Assembly (NCBI GenBank): GCA_030447545.1
Contig: JAUJOV010000003.1
Span: 60,704-124,703 of the forward strand
Source: Sphingomicrobium sp.
GTDB lineage: Bacteria; Pseudomonadota; Alphaproteobacteria; Sphingomonadales; Sphingomonadaceae
Direction of reading: 5' to 3'
DNA: 64,000 bases
Shown here: one piece after another, positions 39,532 to 48,229 of the stretch
How positions within the stretch are numbered: the stretch's first letter is position 1
How the letters are laid out: each line of letters begins with the position of its first letter
Made by a program: the position numbers and the translations under genes
The notes under the pieces: model-generated
What the model saw: only the letters and a program-made list of their open reading frames with translations
Database searches by the model: none
Told to the model about the DNA's origin: nothing

Positions 39532-40647
39532 TCAGCTGTCGCGGACGAAACGCTCGAGCTGTTCGAAGGCTTCGTCGTCGCTCAGTTGCTCGGGCGGGTG
39601 CTTGCAGAAGAAGGCCGCGGCGGGCTTCACCGGCCCGGCAAGCCCGCGGTCCTTGGCGACTCGCGCGCAGCGGATGAGGTCGATCGCGACGCCCGCGCTG
39701 TTGGGAGAATCCTCGACCGACAGACGCAGCTCGAGGTTCATCGGCACTCCGCCGAACAGCTGGCCTTCCATGCGCAGGAAGCAGACCTTGTTGTCGTTCT
39801 GCCAGGCGACATAGTCGGACGGGCCGACGTGGATGTTCTCGGGATCGAGCCGGTGCTCGGCGACCGACTGCACGGCTTCGGTCTTGCTGATCTTCTTCGA
39901 TGCAAGCCGCGAGCGCTCGAGCATGTTGAGGAAGTCGGTGTTGCCGCCGGTGTTGAGCTGATAGGTCCGGTCGAGCTTCACGCCACGCTTGCGGAACAGG
40001 TCGGTGAGCACTCGGTGGACGATCGTCGCGCCGAGCTGCGCCTTGATGTCGTCGCCGATCAGCGGGAGTCCCGCCTGCTCGAACCGCCGCGCCCAGTCGG
40101 GGCAGCTGGCAATGAACACGGGGATGCAATTGACGAACGCGACGCCCGCCTCGAGCGCGCATTCGGCGTAGAATTCGGTCGCCTGCTGCGAGCCCACGGG
40201 CAGATAGTTGACCAGCACGTCGGCGTCGGTTTCGCGCAGGACCTGCACGACGTCTTCGCGCTCGGGCTGCGGCTCGTCCGCGACCAGGAAGGTGCGCTCG
40301 TCGGTCCAGTCGCGCATATGGTCGGCAACGCCGTCAAGCACGCGCCCCATGCGCACCGTCGTGCCGCTCGCAGGCACATGGTCGCAGAACGTCGCGGTGC
40401 AGTTCGGCTTGGCAAAAATCGCGTCGGCGACGTCGCGGCCGACCTTGCGCCGGTCGACGTCCCAGGCGGCGACGAAGCGGATGTCCTTGGGCCGGTAGCC
40501 GCCGAGATCCCAGTGCATCAGCCCGATCTGATCGTTCGCGCCGCCGTTCTGATAGTGCGCGATTCCCTGGACGAGCGAGCTTGCGCAATTGCCGACGCCG
40601 ACAATCGCAACGTTGATGTCGCTTCGATTGGATGCGTGCAGGCTCAT
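39532..40647 (-). CDS. ino1: Inositol-3-phosphate synthase
   Basis: Converts glucose-6-phosphate to 1D-myo-inositol 3-phosphate with bound NAD, the first step to inositol. NAD motif VGVGNCASSLVQGI near residue 16; the middle region DDIKAQLGATIVHRVLTDLFRKRGV and the catalytic part QLNTGGNTDFLNMLERSRLASKKISKTEAVQS with the usual Lys residues are intact; the end is LAGPVKPAAAFFCKHPPEQ. 371 residues; actinobacterial-like short form. It overlaps the glycosidase-like gene upstream by four bases (ATGA) and so is co-transcribed with it and the methyltransferase gene. Bacteria seldom carry this enzyme; its presence marks the cluster as one that uses inositol. Confidence 0.93.
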   Translation of the reverse strand: MSLHASNRSDINVAIVGVGNCASSLVQGIAHYQNGGANDQIGLMHWDLGGYRPKDIRFVAAWDVDRRKVGRDVADAIFAKPNCTATFCDHVPASGTTVRMGRVLDGVADHMRDWTDERTFLVADEPQPEREDVVQVLRETDADVLVNYLPVGSQQATEFYAECALEAGVAFVNCIPVFIASCPDWARRFEQAGLPLIGDDIKAQLGATIVHRVLTDLFRKRGVKLDRTYQLNTGGNTDFLNMLERSRLASKKISKTEAVQSVAEHRLDPENIHVGPSDYVAWQNDNKVCFLRMEGQLFGGVPMNLELRLSVEDSPNSAGVAIDLIRCARVAKDRGLAGPVKPAAAFFCKHPPEQLSDDEAFEQLERFVRDS

Positions 40648-41558
40648 GCCACCGCTTTTCGCCGTTCGGCCGGCGCGTAGCGCTCAATCATCCGCCCGCA
40701 GAACTCGGCGAAGGCCTCGGGGTGCGCCGGCGGGCAGGTGTGGTGGCCGCTCGTGCCCTGGCAATCGGGAGTGAAGCAGAGGGTCACGGTCGTGTTGAAA
40801 TCCTCGAGCGCTTCCATCTGGCGGTCGAACCAGTCCTCCCAGCCGGGGCGGTAGCTGTCCGCCCAACTCAGGCCGGTGCGCAGGTGCGTCACTCCAAGCT
40901 CCTTCATCCACCTGACTGCGTCGTCCAGCCGGTGGTCGTTGAAGTGGAACCACTGCATGATGCCCATCCGCGGAGCATATTTGCGGAAATCTTCGAGCGC
41001 GAGCTTGGGAGTGCCGTCCTCCTTAATGAGGCCCATGTAGAAGTGGCGGTAATAGGACGAGCCTTCGGCTTGCTTGTGGCGGGTCGTCGCTTCCCACGAG
41101 CGGGGAAGGTCGAACAACGAATACCAGAAGACGCGGGGCACTCGGTCGAGCAGTAGCTCGGCGGTGCGGTTGAGGCCGAACACCTGCACTTCCTCGGCGC
41201 CGAAGCTGCCGACGCCAACTTCGGTCACCCAGATGTCGTGATCGGGCACGACCGCCTCGATCTCGGCGATGCGCTGCGGCCACTCGTCGATCGGCCACAA
41301 ATTCCAGTCGAGCGGGAAGCCGTGCACGGCGACGACATCGACCGCATCGAGCGCGCCCATTTCACCCAGCCGCCTGATGAAGTGCGGATCGATCGGCGAA
41401 ATGCCGCCGAGCACGCGAGTCACCGATGGGTTTGCCGCTTCGATCGCCTTGCCCGCCTGGATCACCGTGCGCGCGTAGGTCGACCAGTCCGGGTCCACCT
41501 CCGGATCCCAGTGCGACTTGTTGTTGGGCTCGTTCCAGATCATCGCCGCTTCGATCAT
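40644..41558 (-). CDS. TIM-barrel glycosidase-like protein (clan GH-A), apparently circularly permuted
   Basis: About 304 residues with the two clan GH-A catalytic motifs: acid/base in AMIWNEPNNKSHWDP at residue 11 and nucleophile in IWVTEVGVGSFG around residue 112. In ordinary clan-A enzymes strands 1-3 come before WNEPN. Here the segment with the strand-1 to -3 look (MQWFHFNDHRLDDAVRWMKELGVTHLRTGLSWADSYR; TVTLCFTPDCQGTSGHH) follows the nucleophile and ends the protein, so the order is strands 4-8 then 1-3. The start is the ATG 41558, overlapping the methyltransferase stop as ATGA. It may be a glycosidase, transglycosidase or sugar-binding form; no signal peptide, so cytoplasmic. Confidence 0.7.
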   Translation of the reverse strand: MIEAAMIWNEPNNKSHWDPEVDPDWSTYARTVIQAGKAIEAANPSVTRVLGGISPIDPHFIRRLGEMGALDAVDVVAVHGFPLDWNLWPIDEWPQRIAEIEAVVPDHDIWVTEVGVGSFGAEEVQVFGLNRTAELLLDRVPRVFWYSLFDLPRSWEATTRHKQAEGSSYYRHFYMGLIKEDGTPKLALEDFRKYAPRMGIMQWFHFNDHRLDDAVRWMKELGVTHLRTGLSWADSYRPGWEDWFDRQMEALEDFNTTVTLCFTPDCQGTSGHHTCPPAHPEAFAEFCGRMIERYAPAERRKAVA

Positions 41559-42349
41559 GCGCGCGGCTCCCTGGCTGGATAGACGGCGCCCGGGTCCCAC
41601 TGCGCGAAGGGCCGCTCGCCGCGGCGGCAGAGATAGACTTCCTCTTCGACGCGCTTCTCGATGGCGAAGCCCGCGGACCGCAGCATGGCTTCGGCGCCGC
41701 CGCGGTTGGGAATCCACCAGTTGGTCCAGTCGCCCGCATATTCATGCTCGACGAAGTGGAGCTTGGGGTAGTCCGCCTCGAAGAAATGGTCGGTTTCCTC
41801 GAACTCGTAGTCGGGAGCCACGTCGAACACATGCTTCGACCCGCGCTGCATCGACTGGAACAGCAGGAGGTCCCCGGCGACATGCTCGTGGATCAGGTCG
41901 AGCGCGAGCAGCGGATGGCGCAGGTGATAGAGCACGCCCATGAAGATCACGAGGTTGAAGCGCTCGCCGATGGCCCCGACGTCGTAAACGTCGAGCTTGC
42001 GCAATTCGATGTCGTCGAAGCCGAGCACCTGGCTCGCAAGCTGCGCCTGGGCGAGGTAGCGCTCGTCGCTGTCGATCCCGACCACGCGCGCGGCGCCGCG
42101 GCGCTTCATCTCGATCGAGTAGAACCCCGCGTTGCAGCCGATATCGAGCACGCTCTTGCCGCTGAGGTCCGTCGGCAGGTGCCGAGCGAAGCGCTTGAAC
42201 TTGGAAGCCGGATAGTCGCCCAGGAAATGGTCGGGCGCAGTCGCCACGCCGCCCAGGTTCATGTTGTGGAACCAGGGGCCGAGCGCGTCGATGCGCTTCC
42301 TCAAATCGCTGTCGGCGGAAGCCCGGATGCTGCGTTCCGCTACGTTCAT
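41555..42349 (-). CDS. SAM-dependent methyltransferase, CmoB-like (TIGR04290-type)
   Basis: 264 residues, starting at the ATG 42349 (MNVAERSIRASADSDLRKRID). SAM motif I is VLDIGCNAGFYSIEMKRRGA, followed by RVVGIDSDERYL and the post-motif VIFMGVLYHLRHPLLALDL. It looks like tRNA carboxymethyltransferase CmoB/CmoM in the core but is part of a separate subgroup that I recognise from glycosyltransferase-rich clusters (TIGR04290). The head DALGPWFHNMNLGGVATAPDHFLGDYP is characteristic. A sugar or cyclitol O-methylation is the inferred role. First gene of the leftward operon that continues into the glycosidase-like and ino1 genes. Confidence 0.78.
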   Translation of the reverse strand: MNVAERSIRASADSDLRKRIDALGPWFHNMNLGGVATAPDHFLGDYPASKFKRFARHLPTDLSGKSVLDIGCNAGFYSIEMKRRGAARVVGIDSDERYLAQAQLASQVLGFDDIELRKLDVYDVGAIGERFNLVIFMGVLYHLRHPLLALDLIHEHVAGDLLLFQSMQRGSKHVFDVAPDYEFEETDHFFEADYPKLHFVEHEYAGDWTNWWIPNRGGAEAMLRSAGFAIEKRVEEEVYLCRRGERPFAQWDPGAVYPAREPRA

Positions 42350-42445
42350 TCGCCTGTCTCGTGCCCCTGTTGCGCGGCTCGCCGCCGCCGACTGTCCAGC
42401 CTCCGCCCGATCGGTTCGGGGTTGCAATGAGATTATTTAGCACTC

Positions 42446-42473
42446 GGAACCGCTGGGAGCGCAGGTAAGTTCC
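42446..42473. promoter_or_regulatory. Palindromic, bidirectional EcfG-like promoter between the two glycan operons
   Basis: GGAAC at 42446-42450 and GTTCC at 42469-42473 form inverted arms 18 bases apart. Read rightward this gives GGAAC-N17-AGTT; read leftward it gives GGAAC-N17-GGTT. The alphaproteobacterial general-stress consensus is GGAAC-N16/17-CGTT. A further rightward GGAAC-N16-TGTT follows at 42479-42503. Predicted start points would lie about 35 bases before the phosphatase gene and about 90 bases before the methyltransferase gene, so one site could drive both operons. Confidence 0.5.
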
Positions 42474-42511
42474 ATTCAGGAACAACATAGCTGCTGCGTT
42501 GTTCAGCGGCC

Positions 42512-43066
42512 ATGGCATTGGAGCGGTCGGATCTTGACGGCGGTGCGGGGGGCCCTGCCCAGCCGTGGGAGGATATCAGCTGGCTTGCCGAGCTTCTGGC
42601 GGTGAGCGGCTGCTTCCCCATAGAGAGCGTCGCCGACCTGGCGCGAACGCACGGCATCGGCGCGGTCGTCGACCTGCGCGAGGAGGATTGCGACGACCGG
42701 CAGGTGCTTGCGGACGCCGGCCTCGATTTCCTCCATCTGCCGACTCCCGACCTTGATCCGGCGAGCCCCGAGATGCTCGACCGGGGAGTGGAATTCGCGC
42801 GCCGGCACATCGAGCGCGGGAGCGGGGTTCTGATTCACTGCCAGCACGGCATCGGCCGCTCGCCGCTGCTTGCCCTGTGCGCGATGGTCGAGCTGGGCTG
42901 GGAGCCGCTGGAGGCGCTCGAGCAGGCGAAGCAGCGGCGGCTGTGCGTGTCGCCGAGCGAAGCGCAATATCGCGGCTGGGCGGCCTGGCTCGAGCGGCAC
43001 GGGCATCCCGTGCCCGACTATCATTCGTTCGGCTGCATCGCCTATCGCCACCTGGCGCAAGGCTGA
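42512..43066 (+). CDS. Dual-specificity-type cysteine phosphatase
   Basis: 184 residues with the Cys-based phosphatase active site VLIHCQHGIGRSPLLALC (HCx5RS) and an upstream general-acid region LHLPTPDLDPASPEM. Overall layout matches atypical dual-specificity phosphatases; in a small-molecule cluster it may dephosphorylate inositol phosphate or a sugar phosphate rather than protein. The start is the ATG 42512 (MALERSDLDGGAGG). It begins the rightward operon right after the EcfG-like promoter. Its stop is three bases from the next start. Confidence 0.85.
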   Translation: MALERSDLDGGAGGPAQPWEDISWLAELLAVSGCFPIESVADLARTHGIGAVVDLREEDCDDRQVLADAGLDFLHLPTPDLDPASPEMLDRGVEFARRHIERGSGVLIHCQHGIGRSPLLALCAMVELGWEPLEALEQAKQRRLCVSPSEAQYRGWAAWLERHGHPVPDYHSFGCIAYRHLAQG

Positions 43067-43069
43067 GCG

Positions 43070-44852
43070 ATGCTGGTCTACGGCGACGCAAGCGAGCGCG
43101 TGTCCCCAGGCGAGCGGCTGCAGTGGCCTCGCGCAGGAACGGGCGGCGATTTGTGCGATGGCGCCGGGGCTCGAGCGGCATTCGAGGCTCGTCGCGCTGC
43201 TGATCGAAGCCGGGCGGCTGCTCCAGGGCATCGCCGACGCCGATTTCGAGCGTGCCCGAGCCGACCGGCGAACGCCGGCGACCCACTCATTGACCGAGCT
43301 TCTTCTGCACCTCGGCCGCGCCGTCCACTCTTCGTGGGACAGCGATTTCGATGCGCCGCTGGAGCTGCCGCAGGTGCCGTGCCCCGTGGACCTGCCGCCC
43401 GCAGTAGATCTGCGCGAGCCCGAGGGCTTCGCCTTCTACGCCGTCTATCCGGAGGCTTATGCGCTCGCCGCCCGCCGCCTGAGTCTCGCTGCTCCGCCTC
43501 GGGTGATCGGCATCCGAAGCATCGGCGCCAGCCTCGCCGCGACGGTTGCGGCTGCGCTCGGTGCGCCGTCGTTCGTCACCGTCCGACCCTTCGGCACTGC
43601 GTACAACCGCCAGGTTGCGATCGCCCCTGAGCTCGAGCGCGAGCTGCTTGGAGAGCCCGCGCATTTCCTGATCGTCGACGAAGGCCCCGGCCAGTCGGGA
43701 AGGTCGTTCGGAGCAGTCGCCGACTGGCTCGAACAACGCGGCGTGCCGCTCGAGCGGATCGCGTTTTTGCCGAGCCATTGCGGAGCGCCCGGACGGCAGG
43801 CGAGCGCAGCGGATCGGCAGCGCTGGTCTCGCGCGCAGAAAGAGGTCGCTGATCTCGGCCCGATGCTCCCGCAGCTGCTGGGCCGCTGGGCAAGCGATCT
43901 GCTCGGCCCGCTCGATGCGCCGCTCACGGACATTTCCGCGGGAGAGTGGCGCAGGCATGCCTATGCCCACGCGGGCGAGTGGCCGGCGGTCAATCGTGCG
44001 TGGGAGCGGCGCAAATTTCTCGCCCGCGCAGGCGGCGACACATGGCTCCTGAAGTTTGCGGGGCTCGGCAAAGCTGGCCGCCGCAACCTGGCAACGGCCT
44101 CGGGGCTGCAGGAGTCGGGGCTCTCATGCGACGCGCGGGGCCTCGTCCACGGCTTCCTCGTTCAGCGCTGGCATGGCGAAGCTCGTCGGCTGGTCGCGTC
44201 CGATGCGCCCGTCGAGGAGCTCGCGCATTACATCGCGCGGCGCGCCCGGCTCTTCCCCGCCGCCGGCGCGCAAGGGGCGAGTATCGCCGAGCTGCTCGAC
44301 ATGACGCGCCGCAACCTGTCGCTCGCGATCGGCGAGCATGCGGCGGCCGCTTTGTCGCGCTGGCAGCCGCGGGTTGGAGCGCTCGAGCAGCGGGTGGTGC
44401 GAGTGCTCACCGACGGCCGCCTTCAGCCGCACGAATGGCTGCGCCTTGCCGACGGCAGGCTGCTCAAGGTGGATGCCCTCGAGCACCATTGCGGGCACGA
44501 CCTGATCGGCGCGCAGGACATCGCCTGGGACGTCGCCGGGGCGTCCGTCGAGTTCGAACTCGACCGGCGCCAGACGGCCTGGCTTGCGGCGGAGGTCGGC
44601 CGCTCGATCGGCAGGCTCGTCGACCCCGAGCTGGTGGAGTTCATGACGACCGCTTTTCTCGCGTTCCGCCTCGGGCAGGTGGCGCTGTCGATCGACATGT
44701 GCGGCGATCGGGCTGAACAGCTTCGCCTGACGCGCGTTCTCAAGCGCCTCGAACAGCGGCTTCATCAATGTCTTCTTCCATGTGCAACAAGCTCAAAGCG
44801 GCTGGAATCCTTGGTAGATGAAGAGCCGGAACGAATGGCTGTTCGGAACTAA
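43070..44852 (+). CDS. Phosphoribosyltransferase-like plus kinase-like fusion protein (frame shift near 43.13 kb)
   Basis: I do not know a named family for this protein of about 590 residues. The start is the ATG 43070 (MLVYGDASERVSPGERL); a one-base shift near 43.13 kb is needed, after which a single ORF follows. The middle has a phosphoribosyltransferase-like segment: RVIGIRSIGASLAATVAAALG and FLIVDEGPGQSGRSFGAVADWL, the latter like the PRPP loop. The last third looks like an aminoglycoside-phosphotransferase-fold kinase (RLLKVDALEHHCGHDLIGAQDIAWDVAG, with a DxxxxDIAWDVAG-type catalytic loop and metal-binding Asp). It could phosphorylate a cyclitol or sugar intermediate. Confidence 0.55.
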
Positions 44853-44930
44853 CTTCCGCGGCAATGGGTTGATGAAGAAGAAGCGCGCTCAAAGCGTGCG
44901 GATGACCGAAAAACAGGGAAGGGAAGACGC

Positions 44931-46047
44931 TTGGGGGAAACTGTTCTCGTAACCGGCGGAGCCGGCTTCATCGGGCGTGCGGTCACCGCCGAGCTCCTCA
45001 GGCGCGGCAATGAGGTGCGAGTCCTCGACAGCCTGATCGAGCAGGTCCACGGGAATCGCGATCATCCCGAAGATTTCCCCGCCGGCGCCGAGCTGATCGT
45101 CGGCGACATCCGCAACAAGGACGTCGTCACGCGCGCGCTCCAGCGCGTCGACAGCGTCATCCACCTCGCCGCCGAAGTCGGGGTCGGCCAGTCGATGTAC
45201 GCGGTCGAGCGCTACACGTCGGTCAACGAGACGGGCTCTGCAGTGCTGTTCGAAGCCTTGATCGACAAGCCGGTGCGCCGCGTGGTCACCGCCTCGTCGA
45301 TGAGCATCTACGGCGAGGGGCTTTACGAGGACGCCGACGGAAACCTCGTGCAGGACGCCGAGCGCAAGCCGCGCACGTCCGACAGCCAGAGCTGGGATCC
45401 GCTAGACGCTCAGGGGCGGCCCTCAGGCCTGTAGCGACCCCCGAGTGGAAGCAGCCCAGCCTCGCCTCGATCTACGCGCTCGGCAAATATGTGCAGGAGC
45501 GCCAGACTCTGATCATGACTCGGGGCCTATGGAATGGAAGGCTGCCTGCCTGCGCCTGTTCAACGTCTACGGGCCGGGCCAGGCGCTTTCCAACCCATAT
45601 ACCGGAGTGCTCGCGATCTTCTCGTCGCGCCTGTCGAACGGACAGCGGCCGATGATCTTCGAGGACGGCGAGCAGCGCCGCGACTTCGTCTATGTCGGCG
45701 ACGTCGCCCGCGCATTCTGCGATGCGCTGGTCCATCCGGACGCGAACGGCGAAGTGTTCAACATCGGCTCGGGGGTCGACCGCAGCGTGACGCAGGTCGC
45801 GCGCTCGATCGCCCGTGCGCTGCAGCGCAACGACATCCAGCCGGAGATCGTCGGCAAGGCGCGGGTGGGCGACATCCGCCACTGCTTCTGCGACGGAGCC
45901 AAGGCGCAGGAGAAGCTCGGCTTTACTGCCGAGAACGACTTCGACCAAGGCCTGGCGGAGCTTGCCGAATGGGTCGCGGGCCAGACGGCCGACGACCGAG
46001 TCGACCAGGCGCGCGCCGAGCTCGAAGCCAAGGGGCTGGTGGCATGA
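44931..46047 (+). CDS. NAD-dependent sugar epimerase/dehydratase (frame broken twice)
   Basis: Extended SDR, nearest to nucleotide-sugar 4-epimerases. NAD motif TVLVTGGAGFIGRAVTAELLRRG; catalytic Ser in VVTASSMSIYG; Tyr-x3-Lys in ASIYALGKYVQERQ; ends with LFNVYGPGQALSNPYTG and DFVYVGDVARAF. The start is a TTG at 44931 (GGGAAGGGAAG lies just upstream). The frame changes near 45.42 kb and again near 45.53 kb. Its stop overlaps the next epimerase start as ATGA. The nucleotide sugar is unknown. Confidence 0.85.
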
Positions 46048-47120
46048 CGAGCCAGCCGGACTCTCGGCCAATCCTGATCACCGGCGGAGCCGGTTTCATC
46101 GGCTGCAACATCGCCGACAGATTCGCGGCCGACGGCCACGACGTGATCGTCTTTGACGCGCTCTCGCGCCCCGGGGTCGAGCGCAATCTCGACTGGCTCA
46201 AGGAACGCCACGGAAGCCGGATCACCAGCGTGGTCGCCGACATCCGCGACGAGGACGAGGTCGCGCGCGCCGCGGCCGACGCCAGCGCCGTGTTCCACAT
46301 GGCTGCGCAGGTCGCGGTGACGACCAGCCTGGTCGATCCGCGCGAGGACTTCGAGATCAACGTGCGCGGCACGCTCCACCTGCTCGACGCCCTGCGATTG
46401 AACGGGCGACGAGTGCCGGTGATCTTCGCCTCGACCAACAAGGTCTACGGCGATCTTGCCGATCTGTCGGTCGACCGCCGCGGCGAACGCTACGAGCCGG
46501 ACGCCCAGACGGCCTCGCGCGGAATTTGCGAAGCGCGCGCCCTCGACTTCCACACGCCCTACGGCTGCTCGAAGGGCGCCGCCGACCAATATGTGCTCGA
46601 CTATGCGCGCAGCTACGGCATCCCGAGCGCGGTCTTCCGCATGAGCTGCATCTACGGCCGGCGGCAGATGGGTACCGAGGACCAGGGCTGGGTCGCGCAT
46701 TTCCTGATCCGCGCGCTCGAGGGCGAGCCGATCACGATCTACGGCGACGGGCGCCAGGTGCGCGACATCCTCGACGTGTCCGACGCGGTCGAGACTTATG
46801 TCCGCGCCCTCGAGCGCATCGACCGGATCGCGGGAAGCGCGTTCAATCTCGGCGGCGGCCCGGGCAACGCGGTCAGCCTGCTGCAGCTCGTCGATGAAAT
46901 GCGCGCGATCACCGGGCGCAAGGTCGATCTTGAATTCGAGGATTGGCGCAACGGCGACCAGCGCTGGTATGTGTCGGACACCAGCAGGGCCCGCGCCGCG
47001 CTCGGGCTCGATCAGCCGATCGCCTGGCGCGACGGGGTGGCGCGGCTTGCTCAATGGCTGGCGAACGAGCGCAAGGCGACGATCCAGCTTCAGCCGACCA
47101 TGGCGAGCGCTGCTCAATGA
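46044..47120 (+). CDS. NAD-dependent epimerase, CDP-paratose/tyvelose 2-epimerase-like
   Basis: Extended SDR, 358 residues, intact. NAD motif PILITGGAGFIGCNIADRFAADG; the LSRPGVERNLDWLKERHG segment is characteristic of CDP-paratose 2-epimerase relatives; catalytic Thr/Ser region FASTNKVYGD and Tyr-x3-Lys in TPYGCSKGAADQYV. The substrate may be a CDP- or UDP-sugar. It overlaps the previous gene at its start and the next glycosyltransferase at its stop (ATGA both times), as part of one translationally coupled series. Confidence 0.85.
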   Translation: MTSQPDSRPILITGGAGFIGCNIADRFAADGHDVIVFDALSRPGVERNLDWLKERHGSRITSVVADIRDEDEVARAAADASAVFHMAAQVAVTTSLVDPREDFEINVRGTLHLLDALRLNGRRVPVIFASTNKVYGDLADLSVDRRGERYEPDAQTASRGICEARALDFHTPYGCSKGAADQYVLDYARSYGIPSAVFRMSCIYGRRQMGTEDQGWVAHFLIRALEGEPITIYGDGRQVRDILDVSDAVETYVRALERIDRIAGSAFNLGGGPGNAVSLLQLVDEMRAITGRKVDLEFEDWRNGDQRWYVSDTSRARAALGLDQPIAWRDGVARLAQWLANERKATIQLQPTMASAAQ

Positions 47121-48229
47121 GCGTGCGCAAGGTCCTGCTTGCGACCGACGCGGTTGGCGGCGTTTGGACGTACAGCGTGGAGCTGGCGCGCGGGCTTCGC
47201 GAGCTCGGGACCGAGACGGTGCTGGCGGCGATGGGACCCTCGCCCGGTGACCGGCAGCTCGCCGACGCGGACGGGATTCGAGTGATCGACACGGGCCTGC
47301 CGCTCGACTGGCTTGCCGAGCAGCCCGATGCGATCCGCCGCGCCGGCTGCGCGCTTGCCGAGCTTGCGGACAGGGAATCGGCCGACGTGGTGCAGCTGTG
47401 CAGCGCCGCCCATGCTGCCGTCGTCGAGTTCGGCCGCCCGGTCGTCGCCGTCCAGCACAGCTGCCTTGCAAGCTGGTGGCAAAGCGTTCGCGGCGGGCCG
47501 CTTCCGCACGATTTCGCGTGGCGGCGTGACCTCGTGGAATGCGGCCTCAATTGCGCGAGCGCGATTGTCGCGCCCACTGCAGCTTTCGCTGCGCAGACCG
47601 CACGCAGCTACGAGCTGTGCCGGCCCTTGTATGTCGTTCACAACGGGCGGCAGCCGCTCGCTTTGTCCAAAAGGTCGCACCGCGATTTCGTGCTGACCGT
47701 CGGCCGGTTGTGGGACGAGGGCAAGAACCTGCGCACGCTCGACGAGGCGGCTGCGCTGCTCGACGTTCGGGTGGAGGCGATCGGCCCTGCCGAAGGGCCG
47801 AACGGCACGCGCGTGGAGTTCGAAAATCTCCACACTCCCGGCTCGCTCCACCCCGCCGCGATTGCCGAGCGGCTGGCCGCGCGGCCGATCTTCGCCTCCG
47901 CCGCTTTGTACGAGCCCTTCGGCCTGTCCGCGCTCGAGGCTGCACAGGCCGGCTGCGCGCTGGTCCTTTCCGACATCGCGACCCTTCGCGAGCTGTGGGA
48001 CGGCGCTGCGCTGTTCGTTCCGGCGCGCGATGCGCGCGGCTTTGCCGAGGCGATCACCAAGCTTCTGAACGAGTGCGAACTGCGCGACCAGCTCGGCCGC
48101 GCCGCACAGCTGCGGGCGTTGCGCTACACGCCCGCCGCAATGGCGCAGCGGATGTCGCAGATCTACGACCCCGTCGCTCTTGCCGCACCACCCGCGCGCG
48201 AGCGGATCGCAGCCGCGGGTGCGGCATGA
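47117..48229 (+). CDS. Glycosyltransferase, GT4-type
   Basis: 370 residues. GT-B fold with N-terminal MSVRKVLLATDAVGGVWTYSVELARGL and the C-terminal EX7E-like nucleotide-sugar binding site LYEPFGLSALEAAQAGCALVLSDIATLREL. It keeps the Glu residues required of retaining GT4 enzymes. No signal peptide or membrane helix; cytoplasmic. Donor and acceptor unknown. It starts within the stop of the epimerase upstream. Confidence 0.9.
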   Translation: MSVRKVLLATDAVGGVWTYSVELARGLRELGTETVLAAMGPSPGDRQLADADGIRVIDTGLPLDWLAEQPDAIRRAGCALAELADRESADVVQLCSAAHAAVVEFGRPVVAVQHSCLASWWQSVRGGPLPHDFAWRRDLVECGLNCASAIVAPTAAFAAQTARSYELCRPLYVVHNGRQPLALSKRSHRDFVLTVGRLWDEGKNLRTLDEAAALLDVRVEAIGPAEGPNGTRVEFENLHTPGSLHPAAIAERLAARPIFASAALYEPFGLSALEAAQAGCALVLSDIATLRELWDGAALFVPARDARGFAEAITKLLNECELRDQLGRAAQLRALRYTPAAMAQRMSQIYDPVALAAPPARERIAAAGAA

